The position numbers were made by a program, and so were the translations under genes. Under the pieces are notes generated by a model. The model was not told where the DNA came from and did no database searches. It saw only the letters and a list, made by a program, of their open reading frames with translations. From the NCBI GenBank assembly GCA_026393275.1, contig JAPLAM010000059.1:1-35454 (forward strand): a stretch of DNA of 35,454 nt, given 5' to 3'. Each line of letters starts with the position of its first letter. The first letter of the stretch is position 1. Source of the stretch: Arthrobacter sp. (lineage in GTDB: Bacteria; Actinomycetota; Actinomycetes; Actinomycetales; Micrococcaceae). This document shows positions 9,531-17,348 of this stretch, piece after piece.

Positions 9531-10598
9531 TTAGAGCTCGATGCCGATCAGCAGCGGCTCCGGCTGCAGCTCGACGCCGAAGCGTTCGACGACGCCGCGG
9601 CGCACCTCGCGGGCGATCGCCAGCACGTCCTCTGCGCTGGCGACGCCCCGGTTGGTGATGGCCAGGGTGTGCTTGGTGGACAGCGAGGCCCGGCCGCCGG
9701 AGACGCTACCAGCCTCCAGCCCGAAGCCCTTCCCATAGCCGGCGTTCTCGATCAGCCAGGCGGCGGAGAGTTTGGTCAGCCCGTCTGTGGCCGCCGGGTA
9801 GCGGGGGGCGTCCTCGGGCAGGCCGGCAGCGACGCCGGCCGGCACGATCGGATTCGTGAAGAACGAGCCTGTGGAGTAGGTGTCTGGGTCCGTCGGGTCC
9901 AGGACCATGCCCTTGGACGCCCTCAGCCGGAGCACCTCGCGCCTCACGTCGTTGGAGTAGGCCCGCTTGCCGACCTCCACGCCGAGGGTCCGGGCCAGCT
10001 CGGCATAGCGGATTGGAGCGCTCATCCGGCCCAGCGGCAGCTGGAATTCCACGGTGAGCACCACGTAGCGAGGAGACCCGGCGGAGGTGGTTTGCTTGAG
10101 GATGGAGTCCCGGTATCCGAACTTCAGCTCCGAACTGGTGAACGTCTGCACTGCGTTGCGTTCGCGGTCCCAGGTGCGCACCGCGGCGATGGTCTGCGAC
10201 ACGTCGGCGCCGTAGGCCCCGACGTTCTGCACCGGAGTCGCGCCGGTGGCACCGGGAATCCCGGACAGCGCCTCGATGCCTGACCAGGCATGCTTGACGG
10301 CGTGCTCCACCAGCGCGTCCCAGTCGTGGCCAGCCTGGACCACGACGGCGACTCCGCCGCAGGAGTCCTCCGCGTTGACCGCGAAGCCCTGCGACGCTAT
10401 TTTCAGGACGGTGCCCGGGAACCCTTCGTCTGCGACGAGCAGGTTGGAACCGCCGCCGATGATCAGCAGGGGCTCGCCGCCGGCGTCGGCCTCACGGACG
10501 GCATCGATGATCTCCGCCTCGGTCCGGGCTTCGATGTAGGTGGCGGCGGGGCCGCCGATGCGGGCCGTGGTCAGGGCGGAAAGCAGTGTCTGGGTCAC
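9531..10598 (-). CDS. murB: UDP-N-acetylenolpyruvoylglucosamine reductase (MurB)
   Basis: MurB reduces UDP-GlcNAc-enolpyruvate to UDP-MurNAc with NADPH and FAD, the second committed step of peptidoglycan precursor synthesis. The 355-residue protein has the FAD-binding segment IIGGGSNLLVADEGF (46-60) and the GIPGATGATPVQNVGAYG loop (113-130). All three catalytic residues are present: Arg163 in GYRDS, the proton-donating Ser245 in STGSFFTNP, and Glu347 in LQPEPL near the C-terminus. The GTG at 10598 lies six bases after TAGGCT on the minus strand. Actinobacterial murB is often found near the HadA/HadB-like dehydratase genes, as here, but an MFS gene intervenes. Confidence 0.97.
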   Translation of the reverse strand: MTQTLLSALTTARIGGPAATYIEARTEAEIIDAVREADAGGEPLLIIGGGSNLLVADEGFPGTVLKIASQGFAVNAEDSCGGVAVVVQAGHDWDALVEHAVKHAWSGIEALSGIPGATGATPVQNVGAYGADVSQTIAAVRTWDRERNAVQTFTSSELKFGYRDSILKQTTSAGSPRYVVLTVEFQLPLGRMSAPIRYAELARTLGVEVGKRAYSNDVRREVLRLRASKGMVLDPTDPDTYSTGSFFTNPIVPAGVAAGLPEDAPRYPAATDGLTKLSAAWLIENAGYGKGFGLEAGSVSGGRASLSTKHTLAITNRGVASAEDVLAIAREVRRGVVERFGVELQPEPLLIGIEL

Positions 10599-10604
10599 CT
10601 CTCC

Positions 10605-10610
10605 AGCCTA
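10605..10610 (-). promoter_or_regulatory. -10 box of murB, leaderless geometry
   Basis: On the minus strand TAGGCT, six bases (GGAGAG) and the GTG at 10598 are contiguous. The purine-rich spacer touches the start codon and is too close to act as a Shine-Dalgarno sequence. Confidence 0.55.
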
Positions 10611-10622
10611 GCGGGGTTCGGG

Positions 10623-11900
10623 TCAGCTGGCCTTGCGGGCCACCGGCGAGAGCAGGAAGCTGACCACGAGCATCACCATGACAGCCAGCAGCGAATGCAG
10701 GATGCCGACGTGTTCGGCCAGCAGGCCCAGCAGGGGCGGCCCGCAGAGGAACGCCCCGTACCCGATGGTGGACACCACGGAGACGCGTGCCGCGGCCTTG
10801 ACCGGATCGTCCGCGGCGGCGGACATGCCCACCGGGAAACCCAGCGAGGCGCCCAACCCCCAGATGGCCAGGGCAATGTACGCCAGCCACGGAACCGGCG
10901 CGAAGACGAACAAGCCCAGCCCCGCCACGGCCAGCGCCGCACACCAGCGCATCACCGGGACCCGGCCGTAGCGGTCCAGGACCAGAGTGCCGGCAAAGCG
11001 GCCGACCGTCATGAAGGTCACGAAGAGACCGTAGCCGGCGGCTCCCGCGGCGTCGGACTGGCCGTGGCCGTCGGCGAGCGCCAGCGCCACCCAGTCCCCG
11101 GCTGCCCCCTCGGCAAGGGCCAGCCCCAACACCAGGACGCCCAGCAACAGGGTCCGGCGCTCCCGCCAGGCCTGCGCGATCTGCCGTTTGTTGTCCAGAG
11201 GGACTTCCGGGCCCGTCGTGGCCTGGCTGATAATGGGCAGCGGGCCGGTGGAGGGATCGTCGAAGGTGTCCGGGCCGGCCGGCCTGAAGGCCGTCTCCTC
11301 GGCGACCGGGGTGATGTCGGCACGGAACCAGCCGGCGGCCGTGGCCACGGAGCCGGCGACCAGGGCGCCAACAACGGCCAGGTGCCAGAAGACCGGCACT
11401 CCTGCGCCGGCGGCCCAGGCGCCAGCTCCGGCGCCGGCGACGGTGCCCAGGCTGAACGAGCCGTGCAGCCGGGGCATGATGTGCCGCCGCACCGCGCGTT
11501 CGACGGCCGCGCCTTCCACATTGGAGGCTGTGTTCCAGCTGGCGGTGCCCAGACCCACCACGGCCAGTCCGGCCGCGACCGCCAGCGGGTTGACCAGGAC
11601 CGAGGTTCCGAACCCGGCGAGGACCAGCCCGGTGCCGACCATGATGCTGCCGATCCGGATGGTCTGCTTGGACCCGAAACGCAAAACGATCAGCCCGGAC
11701 GCGGACACCGAGACAAAAGAGCCCAGCGTCATGCACAACAGCAGCAGGCCTACGTTGCCGGGCGTCAGGTCCAGCCCGTCACGGATCGCCGGCAGCCGGG
11801 ACACCCAGCTGGCGAAGGCGATGCCGCTGAAGCCATAGGCGACGACGACGGCGTTGCGCCAGCGGGTCACCTCGGCGGACTGCGCGGCACGCACCCTCAC
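10623..11900 (-). CDS. Major facilitator superfamily transporter
   Basis: A 425-residue protein with about twelve hydrophobic segments in two halves joined by a hydrophilic loop (about residues 190-230). The N-terminal half has the motif-A-like loop GLIVLRFGSKQTIRIG between helices 2 and 3, and the second half has the related FAGTLVLDRYGRVPVMRW. This marks an MFS permease of the YbjJ/FucP-like group; the substrate is unknown. The GTG start lies 15 bases downstream of the HadB-like stop on the same strand, so it is probably the last gene of that operon. murB lies 24 bases further but has its own promoter. Confidence 0.88.
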   Translation of the reverse strand: MRVRAAQSAEVTRWRNAVVVAYGFSGIAFASWVSRLPAIRDGLDLTPGNVGLLLLCMTLGSFVSVSASGLIVLRFGSKQTIRIGSIMVGTGLVLAGFGTSVLVNPLAVAAGLAVVGLGTASWNTASNVEGAAVERAVRRHIMPRLHGSFSLGTVAGAGAGAWAAGAGVPVFWHLAVVGALVAGSVATAAGWFRADITPVAEETAFRPAGPDTFDDPSTGPLPIISQATTGPEVPLDNKRQIAQAWRERRTLLLGVLVLGLALAEGAAGDWVALALADGHGQSDAAGAAGYGLFVTFMTVGRFAGTLVLDRYGRVPVMRWCAALAVAGLGLFVFAPVPWLAYIALAIWGLGASLGFPVGMSAAADDPVKAAARVSVVSTIGYGAFLCGPPLLGLLAEHVGILHSLLAVMVMLVVSFLLSPVARKAS

Positions 11901-11915
11901 GGCAGCGTCATCCGG

Positions 11916-12353
11916 TCAGGCCAGCCTGACGACGGCCTGGGCCTTCATGAGGACCTTTTGGCCTCCTGAGAGGACGGTGAGGTCCACGCGGGCGGTGCCG
12001 GCGTCGGCGTCGAGCGCTCCGATGGCGCCGCTGACCTCGATCACCGCACCGGCAGCCGCGTCCCCTGTCGTGTCGGCCACCGGGACCGGTTTGGTGAAGC
12101 GGGTCTGGAAGTCCACCACGGCGGCCGGGTCGCCGGCCCAGTCGGTCACGAGCTGGACGGCAGCGCCCATCGTGAACATGCCGTGGGCGATCACGCCGGG
12201 CAGGCCGACGCCCGTGGCGAACGCCTCGTTCCAGTGGATCGGGTTGAAGTCGCCGGAGGCGCCGGCGTATTTGACCAGATCGGTGCGGGTGACCTCGATG
12301 CTGCGGCTGCCGAGGGCCTGGCCGACGGTGAGCTCTGAAAGTGTGGGGCGCAT
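11916..12353 (-). CDS. MaoC-type (R)-hydroxyacyl dehydratase, HadB-like
   Basis: A 145-residue hotdog-fold protein with the hydratase-2 motif: YAGASGDFNPIHW at 29-41, where Asp35 and His40 are the catalytic pair. Such proteins dehydrate (3R)-hydroxyacyl-ACP or -CoA. It starts two bases after the stop of the HadA-like gene, so the two are co-translated. The pair has the layout of mycobacterial HadA-HadB, where HadB supplies the catalytic residues and HadA the substrate channel. Micrococcaceae are not known to make mycolic acids, so the substrate here is probably another fatty acyl thioester, which is inference. Confidence 0.9.
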   Translation of the reverse strand: MRPTLSELTVGQALGSRSIEVTRTDLVKYAGASGDFNPIHWNEAFATGVGLPGVIAHGMFTMGAAVQLVTDWAGDPAAVVDFQTRFTKPVPVADTTGDAAAGAVIEVSGAIGALDADAGTARVDLTVLSGGQKVLMKAQAVVRLA

Positions 12354-12355
12354 GG

Positions 12356-12853
12356 CTACTGTTCCTGTCCGCGGACCAGGATGGACGAGGTGGTGGTGGC
12401 GACGGCTTCGCGTGCCCCGGTGCCGGGCTCGCTGCCCGCTTCGGTGCCCGCTTCATTGCCGCGCACGGCGAAGATCTCGGAGCGGGTGGTGATCATGGCG
12501 CCGCCGCCCATGGCGCGGACCCCGTCGACGTGCAGCTCGGCGACGAGCCGGTCCCCCGCGACGATCGGGCGGTGGTGGACGAAGCGCTGGTCGGCGTGGA
12601 CCACGCGGGAGAAGTCGATACCGGATTCCGGGTCCTCGATCAGCTGCGCATCGGCGCGCTGCGCCACGATGATCGCAAAGGTGGGCGGGGCCACGAGGTC
12701 GCTGTGGCCCAGCGCCCTGGCGGCGTCGACCTCGAAGTGTGCGGGGTGGGCCGCCTTGACCGCGCGCGCGAACTCGCGGATCTTCTCGCGGCCGACGTCG
12801 TACACCTCTGCGGCAGGGTAACTACGGCCCTGCAGATCCGGATTGATAGTCAT
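12356..12853 (-). CDS. FAS1-type MaoC-like dehydratase subunit, HadA-like
   Basis: A 165-residue hotdog-fold protein of the former UPF0336 group, related to mycobacterial HadA. It begins with NPDLQGRSYPAAEVYDVGREKIREFA, typical of the family, and includes the APPTFAIIVAQ block and the VVHADQRFVHHRPIVAGDRL segment. It lacks the D-x4-H hydratase motif of its neighbour, so it is expected to act as the substrate-binding partner of the HadB-like protein. The last 35 residues are a Gly/Thr/Glu-rich tail not needed for the fold. The ATG at 12853 follows TAGGCT by six bases. It heads a probable three-gene operon. Confidence 0.88.
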   Translation of the reverse strand: MTINPDLQGRSYPAAEVYDVGREKIREFARAVKAAHPAHFEVDAARALGHSDLVAPPTFAIIVAQRADAQLIEDPESGIDFSRVVHADQRFVHHRPIVAGDRLVAELHVDGVRAMGGGAMITTRSEIFAVRGNEAGTEAGSEPGTGAREAVATTTSSILVRGQEQ

Positions 12854-12859
12854 GGTTCC

Positions 12860-12865
12860 AGCCTA
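12860..12865 (-). promoter_or_regulatory. -10 box of the HadA-like operon, leaderless geometry
   Basis: TAGGCT on the minus strand is followed by six bases and the ATG at 12853. The hexamer and spacing are identical to those of murB. Confidence 0.55.
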
Positions 12866-12926
12866 GCGCCCTGCTTCCGGCCGGCCCGCCGCGTTGCAGC
12901 TGGGGGCGGCCCTTGCCGCCTAGCGA

Positions 12927-12932
12927 TATGAT
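12927..12932 (+). promoter_or_regulatory. -10 box of the arsR-sulP operon
   Basis: TATGAT is the best -10 match in this gap and predicts transcription starting near 12939, inside the palindrome that follows. It argues against the in-frame ATGs at 12931 and 12934 as starts. No good -35 is visible. Confidence 0.5.
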
Positions 12933-12936
12933 GGAA

Positions 12937-12958
12937 ACATCAATTCAACAATTCATGT
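12937..12958 (+). promoter_or_regulatory. Candidate ArsR-family operator
   Basis: A 22-bp imperfect palindrome of the form ACAT-n-AATT-n4-AATT-n-ATGT (16 of 22 positions symmetric). It starts four bases after the -10 box and covers the predicted transcription start. AT-rich palindromes of this size are typical ArsR/SmtB operators, so self-repression of the arsR-sulP operon is likely. Confidence 0.55.
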
Positions 12959-12999
12959 GGCAGTGTCTTCGTCGCATGCACAGAGAGCGCAGGCCAGCC

Positions 13000-13377
13000 G
13001 TGATTTCCGCAGCGCAGACCCCCTTGTACGAAATCAAGGCCAATCTCTTCAAGGCCCTCGCCCACCCGGCACGGATCCGGGTGCTGGAACTCCTGGCGGC
13101 CGCCCCTGATACCGCCGCGCCGGTCAGCTATCTGCTGGCCGAAACCGGGCTGGAAGCCTCCCTCTTGTCCCAACACCTGGCCACGCTCCGCCGGCACCGG
13201 GTGGTGACATCGATCCGGACAGCAAACGCCGTGACTTACCGGCTGGCCCACCCGAAGATCGCCGAGCTGCTCGCCATTTCCCGAACGTTCCTGCTGGACA
13301 GCCTGGCCGATTCGGGTGAACAGCTCCGCCTCGCGCGGGAGCTGCCGGCCGCGCACCTCCCGGGTTCAGCCTCATGA
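13000..13377 (+). CDS. ArsR/SmtB-family transcriptional regulator
   Basis: A winged-helix repressor of 125 residues if translated from the GTG at 13000. The core has LFKALAHPARIRVLELL (helix 1-2), LAETGLEASLLSQHLATLRRHRVV (recognition helix region) and the wing RTANAVTYRLAHP. It lacks the paired cysteines or His/Asp clusters of classical metal-sensing members, so its signal is not obvious. The GTG has AGG seven bases upstream. In-frame ATGs at 12931 and 12934 lie within or before the predicted transcription start, and ATG 12976 has no ribosome-binding site. The stop overlaps the SulP gene start (ATGA), so it probably controls anion uptake and its own synthesis through the palindrome at 12937-12958. 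Confidence 0.85.
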   Translation: MISAAQTPLYEIKANLFKALAHPARIRVLELLAAAPDTAAPVSYLLAETGLEASLLSQHLATLRRHRVVTSIRTANAVTYRLAHPKIAELLAISRTFLLDSLADSGEQLRLARELPAAHLPGSAS

Positions 13378-15053
13378 CCACCGGGACTGCAGCCCGCGGC
13401 ACCCGCGGCTACCTTGCCAGGTTCCTCCCCTCCGGCCGCGACTATGACGGCCTGCGCACCTCGTGGCGGACCGATCTCATCTCGGGCATCACCGTCGGCA
13501 TCGTGGCCCTCCCGCTGGCCCTCGCCTTCGGTGTGAGCTCCGGGGTGGGTGCCGAGGCCGGGCTCATCACAGCGGTGGTGGCCGGTCTAGCGGCCGCCGT
13601 CATGGGCGGCTCCCACGTCCAGGTTTCCGGGCCCACCGGTGCCATGGTGGTGGTCCTGGCCCCCGTGGTCGCCTCCCACGGCGTCGCCAGCATTGCCCTG
13701 GTCTCGGTGATGGCGGGGCTGCTGGTCATCATTCTCGGCCTCAGCGGCCTGGGCCGCGCCGTCGCGTTCATCCCATGGCCCGTCGTCGAAGGCTTCACCC
13801 TGGGCATCGCCGCGATCATCTTCCTGCAGCAGGTGCCGACGGCCACCGGCACCACAGGTGTGCCCGGCCACAATACCCTGCTGGCCGCGGTGGAAAGCGC
13901 CTCCAGTGCGACCGCTCCGACCGTATTGCAAACCCTGGCCGTGGTGGCCGGCGTCGCGGCAGTGATGGTCTTGCTGCCCCGGCTCAGCAAGGCCGTCCCG
14001 GCGAGCCTGGCAGCCGTGCTGCTCGCCACCGTGGCCGCCGAACTCCTGGATCTGCAGATCCCGCGGATCGGCGCACTGCCACACTCCCTGCCCGCCCCGT
14101 CGCTGCCGCCCCTGGACCCGTCGGCGCTGGGCGGCCTGCTGATGCCCGCAGTGTCCGTCGCCACGCTTGCGGCGATCGAGTCCCTGCTATCGGCCCGGGT
14201 AGCCGCCGGCATGGCCGGTCCCGACGGCCGGCCCACCGGAAGGTACAACCCGGACCGCGAACTCACCGGCCAGGGGCTGGCCTCGGTGGCAGCCGGTTTC
14301 TTCGGCGGCATGCCGGCCACGGGCGCGATCGCCCGGACCGCCGTCAACGTCCGCTCCGGAGCCAGGACCCGGCTTTCGGCGATTGTCCACGCCCTCGTGC
14401 TGCTGGCCATCATCTACCTGGCGGCGGGGCTGGTGGGCAGGATACCGCTGGCGGTGCTGGCCGGAATCCTGATGGTCACGGCCACCCGCATGGTCTCGCG
14501 GCAGACCGTGGCGGCTGTCCTGCGCTCCACCCGGGCCGATGCGTTCGTTTTTGTCCTGACCGCGCTGATCACCGTGGCGTTCGACCTGATCGTGGCGATC
14601 GAGATCGGGCTGGTGGCGGCGGCGCTCTTCACGCTGCGCAAGTTCGCCTCGCTCAGCGGGGTCCAGCGCGAAGATATCCCCGGCCCGCCCGCGCCCGGCG
14701 ACCGGCACATCGCCATCTTCCGGCTGGACGGGGCCATGTTCTTTGGCGCCGCCGAACGGGTTTTGCAGGAGATCAGCCAGGTCAAAGACATCCAGGTCGC
14801 GATCATCCGGCTCTCGCAGGTCCGGATGCTCGACGCGACCGGCGCCCACACGCTGGTCGAAGTGATCGCGGCGCTGGAGTTGCGCGGCGTCACCGTGTTG
14901 CTCAAGGGCGTCCAGCCGCAACACCTGGATCTCGTGACCAATGTGGGCGTAATCCGCTCGCTGCGGCACCACAAGCACTTGTTCGGCAGCCTGGCCGAGG
15001 CCGTGGAGCACGCCCGGAGCCACGTGGCGCGGCGCGCAGCCGCTACCGCTTGA
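13374..15053 (+). CDS. SulP-family anion transporter with STAS domain
   Basis: A 559-residue SLC26/SulP transporter. Roughly residues 1-420 form the membrane domain, starting DLISGITVGIVALPLALAFGVSSG, with the GSHVQVSGPTGAMVV family signature near 80-95. A C-terminal STAS domain (about 435-545) includes IFRLDGAMFFGAAERV and VRMLDATGAHTLVEVI; the latter matches the conserved STAS switch loop. Members move sulfate, bicarbonate or dicarboxylates; the substrate cannot be read from sequence. It overlaps the upstream arsR stop by four bases. Pairs of an ArsR regulator with SulP recur in actinobacteria. Its last 11 bases overlap the convergent small gene at 15043. Confidence 0.94.
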   Translation: MTTGTAARGTRGYLARFLPSGRDYDGLRTSWRTDLISGITVGIVALPLALAFGVSSGVGAEAGLITAVVAGLAAAVMGGSHVQVSGPTGAMVVVLAPVVASHGVASIALVSVMAGLLVIILGLSGLGRAVAFIPWPVVEGFTLGIAAIIFLQQVPTATGTTGVPGHNTLLAAVESASSATAPTVLQTLAVVAGVAAVMVLLPRLSKAVPASLAAVLLATVAAELLDLQIPRIGALPHSLPAPSLPPLDPSALGGLLMPAVSVATLAAIESLLSARVAAGMAGPDGRPTGRYNPDRELTGQGLASVAAGFFGGMPATGAIARTAVNVRSGARTRLSAIVHALVLLAIIYLAAGLVGRIPLAVLAGILMVTATRMVSRQTVAAVLRSTRADAFVFVLTALITVAFDLIVAIEIGLVAAALFTLRKFASLSGVQREDIPGPPAPGDRHIAIFRLDGAMFFGAAERVLQEISQVKDIQVAIIRLSQVRMLDATGAHTLVEVIAALELRGVTVLLKGVQPQHLDLVTNVGVIRSLRHHKHLFGSLAEAVEHARSHVARRAAATA

Positions 15054-15267
15054 GGTTCTTCCGGATCGTCTGGCCGCGGACCACGATCCCGGCGACATGC
15101 AGCACAAGTCCCAGCCCGATGACCGCCAGCGAGGCCAAGGCCAGCCCCTGATTACCGGTGTTGTTGCCAACCAGATTCAGGACGATGCCGGCGGCGATCA
15201 GGCCCATGGCACTGAAAACGATTACCTTGTAGGTGGTTGAGGCCGTGGCCCAGAATTCGTTCAGCAC
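15043..15267 (-). CDS. Small two-helix membrane protein
   Basis: A 74-residue protein with two hydrophobic segments (about residues 14-34 and 42-62) linked by a polar NNTGNQG turn and ending in a basic tail (RGQTIRKNLKR). Both ends are likely cytoplasmic. No family is recognised with confidence. The GTG at 15267 is six bases after a TAGAAT box on the minus strand, so it probably has its own leaderless transcript. Its 3' end overlaps the sulP coding region by 11 bases in the convergent direction, with no hairpin to separate the two transcripts. Confidence 0.75.
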   Translation of the reverse strand: MLNEFWATASTTYKVIVFSAMGLIAAGIVLNLVGNNTGNQGLALASLAVIGLGLVLHVAGIVVRGQTIRKNLKR

Positions 15268-15273
15268 TGTGCC

Positions 15274-15279
15274 ATTCTA
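15274..15279 (-). promoter_or_regulatory. -10 box of the 74-residue membrane-protein gene
   Basis: TAGAAT on the minus strand is followed by six bases and the GTG at 15267. This supports a GTG start with no leader. Confidence 0.55.
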
Positions 15280-15312
15280 CGTTGCGCGCAGCGGCCGCCG
15301 GTCCGGGACCGG

Positions 15313-16176
15313 CTACAGGGCCGGCTGCACCCCGAAGGCTATCGCGAGCTTCATGATCTTCTCGGCCCGGCCCAGGCGCGGCAGGTCGGAGCCGTCACGG
15401 ATGACACGGCCGTTGGCCTCGAAGTCGGCCATGAAGTCGGTGGCCCAGGCGACGTCGGAGGGCGTGGGGCTGATGACCTCGTTGATGATGTGGGTCTGGT
15501 CAATCTGGAGGCAGAGCTTGCCGGTCATGCCCATCATCACCGTGATGCCGGTCTGCTCGCGCAGGATCGGGTGGTTGGTGCCGACCGTGGGGCCGTCGAT
15601 CGGGCCCGGCAGGTTACCGACGCGGCTGGCCACGACCAGCTTGGCGCGCGGGTAGGCCATCGCCTCCGGGGTGGCGGCCATGCCGGTGTCGCGGCGGAAA
15701 TCGCCGGACCCGAACGCCAGCCGGTAGGCGCCCTGGGCCTTGGCGATGTGGTTGGCTTCCTCGATGCCGACCGCGGACTCGACCAGCGCGATGACCGGGA
15801 CCTTGCCGTCCATGCGGTGGAAGCTTTCGGTGACCTGGTCCGCGGACTCGGTCTTGGCGAGCATCACGCCGAGCAGTCCCGGCGTGCCGCGGAGGCCGGC
15901 GAGGTCGTCGGCCCAGAAGGGGCTGGTGGCGTCGTTGATCCGGACCCAGGCGCTGCCGCCGGCCGTCAGCCAGTCGACGACGTGCTCACGTGCGGCATCC
16001 TTCTGGGAGGGGTCCACCGCGTCTTCAATGTCCAGGATGATGGCATCTGCACGGGAATCCGCCGACTGGGCGAAGAGTTCCGGCTTCATGGCGTTGACCA
16101 GCAGCCAGGAGCGGGCAATTTCGGCCGGGACGTTGCGTTGGGGCCGGACAGTCCCGGCGGTGGTCGTAGAGGTCAT
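15313..16176 (-). CDS. HpcH/HpaI-family CoA ester lyase (CitE-like)
   Basis: A 287-residue TIM-barrel lyase of the citrate lyase beta-subunit-like family, which cleaves or forms malyl-CoA-type thioesters using Mg2+. Family marks are RSWLLVNAMKPELF at the N-terminus, DAIILDIEDAVDPSQKDAAR (about residues 44-63, with the metal-site Glu-Asp), AWVRIND, and VIALVESAVGIEEANHIAK carrying the second metal-binding glutamate. Then comes LAFGSGDFRRDTG and, near the C-terminus, the MTGKLCLQIDQTHIIN segment. The exact substrate is not assignable; actinobacterial members are often annotated simply as CoA ester lyases. The ATG at 16176 follows TAGCGT by six bases. It is transcribed alone. Confidence 0.92.
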   Translation of the reverse strand: MTSTTTAGTVRPQRNVPAEIARSWLLVNAMKPELFAQSADSRADAIILDIEDAVDPSQKDAAREHVVDWLTAGGSAWVRINDATSPFWADDLAGLRGTPGLLGVMLAKTESADQVTESFHRMDGKVPVIALVESAVGIEEANHIAKAQGAYRLAFGSGDFRRDTGMAATPEAMAYPRAKLVVASRVGNLPGPIDGPTVGTNHPILREQTGITVMMGMTGKLCLQIDQTHIINEVISPTPSDVAWATDFMADFEANGRVIRDGSDLPRLGRAEKIMKLAIAFGVQPAL

Positions 16177-16182
16177 GCCTCT

Positions 16183-16188
16183 ACGCTA
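16183..16188 (-). promoter_or_regulatory. -10 box of the CoA ester lyase gene
   Basis: TAGCGT on the minus strand, six bases, then the ATG at 16176. It shows the same leaderless geometry as several other genes in the window. Confidence 0.5.
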
Positions 16189-16266
16189 GCCGCCCGGGGG
16201 CACCTGCCGCCAAGCGATACCCCCTTTTGGGGCGACCAATACGACCAAAATCACGTCCGGCCCCGT

Positions 16267-16322
16267 CTGGCTCGCAGTAGGTGTCGTTTTCAGCCCTCAA
16301 AACGACACCTACTGCGAGCCAG
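16267..16322. repeat. Perfect 24-bp inverted repeat with 8-base loop
   Basis: Arms at 16267-16290 and 16299-16322 are exact reverse complements, separated by CAGCCCTC. The hairpin lies 15 bases beyond the stop of the minus-strand aldo/keto reductase gene and upstream of the CoA lyase promoter. It could end the former transcript, but it has no T-run and its arms are not GC-only. Its perfection and mixed composition fit a dispersed REP/BIME-like element better. No second copy is present in the window. Confidence 0.85.
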
Positions 16323-16337
16323 TTGGGCGGACGGGGG

Positions 16338-17348
16338 CTAGGGAAGGTTGCTGCCCCGGGCCGTGATCCAGAGCCGGTACCACTCGGTCCGTGTCATGGC
16401 CGCGGCGACGTCGGCGGCGCCGGCGCAGGCCCGGATCCGGTCCGGTTTGGCGGTGCCGATCACGGGGGCGATCCCGGCCGGGTGCCTCATCAGCCAGCCC
16501 AGCAGAACCGCTTCCCCGGTGGTGCCGTTCTCCGCGGCGAGCTGCGCCACCAGCGCCGCGGTGGCTTCCTCTGCGGCGCTCGGGGAGGCCGACGGCGCGC
16601 CCGTGTACAGACCCCGCGACAGTGCCCCGTAGGCCTGCAGGGTGATCCTGTGCCGGATGCAGTGCTCCACGGTGCCGTGCGGGAAGCTGTAGTCCGCGCC
16701 CTCGGCATGGTTGACCAGCACGGTGCTTTCCAGCCAGGCCCGCGCGGACAGGCTCATTTCCAGCTGGTTGGCCACCACCGGCATCTCAAGCCGGTCCTGC
16801 AGCAACTCGATCTGCGGTGCCGACATATTGGAGACACCCACCGCACGGACTTTGCCCTCATCCACGAGCTGCCCCGCGGCGGAGGCCACCTCGGCCGGAT
16901 CCAGTAGGGGGTCCGGCCGGTGCAACATCAGCACGTCGACGTAGTCGGTCTTCAGCCGGACCAGGCTCTCGTTGACGCGCTCCAGGATGCCGTCCCGGCT
17001 CAGGTCGTAGAACCCGTCGAGGCCCTGCTCGTTGAGCCGGATCCCGCACTTGGTCTGCAACCGGATTCGCCCCCGCAGGCCCGGGGTCTGAGCCAACACC
17101 TCACCGAAGACCGCCTCGGCCTTGCCGTTGCGGTAAATGTCGGCATGATCGAAGAGCGTTATGCCCGCATCCAGCGCGGCGTCGACGGCGGCTGCCGCCT
17201 CATCCACGTGCGCGGACGAGTACGGCTCCGCCGACCAGCTGCCGCCCAGCCCCATGCAGCCATAAATCAGTTCCTGGGCCGTGTTCGGCTCCCGCCCGTG
17301 CCGCTCCTGCCCCGGCGGCTTCCCGGACTCACCGGTCAGGGACCTCAC
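16338..17348 (-). CDS. Aldo/keto reductase
   Basis: A 336-residue NADPH-dependent (beta/alpha)8 reductase related to the YdhF group. The catalytic tetrad can be seen: Asp and Tyr in LFDHADIYRNGKAE, Lys in RIRLQTKCGIR, and His in VDVLMLHRPDPLLDP. The C-terminal VIGTAKPDRIRACAG segment is the usual phosphate-binding region. The GTG start overlaps the glucosidase stop (GTGA), so the two are translationally coupled and probably form one operon; an oxidoreductase following a glycosidase would fit further processing of the released sugar, which is inference. The first 25 residues are unlike the family, so translation could start further in. Confidence 0.9.
   Translation of the reverse strand: MRSLTGESGKPPGQERHGREPNTAQELIYGCMGLGGSWSAEPYSSAHVDEAAAAVDAALDAGITLFDHADIYRNGKAEAVFGEVLAQTPGLRGRIRLQTKCGIRLNEQGLDGFYDLSRDGILERVNESLVRLKTDYVDVLMLHRPDPLLDPAEVASAAGQLVDEGKVRAVGVSNMSAPQIELLQDRLEMPVVANQLEMSLSARAWLESTVLVNHAEGADYSFPHGTVEHCIRHRITLQAYGALSRGLYTGAPSASPSAAEEATAALVAQLAAENGTTGEAVLLGWLMRHPAGIAPVIGTAKPDRIRACAGAADVAAAMTRTEWYRLWITARGSNLP

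Noticed and set aside
10290..11969. A 559-codon frame opposite the MFS transporter and murB
   Set aside because: It is rich in Gly, Gln, Arg and His with no hydrophobic or catalytic pattern, and spans two real genes.
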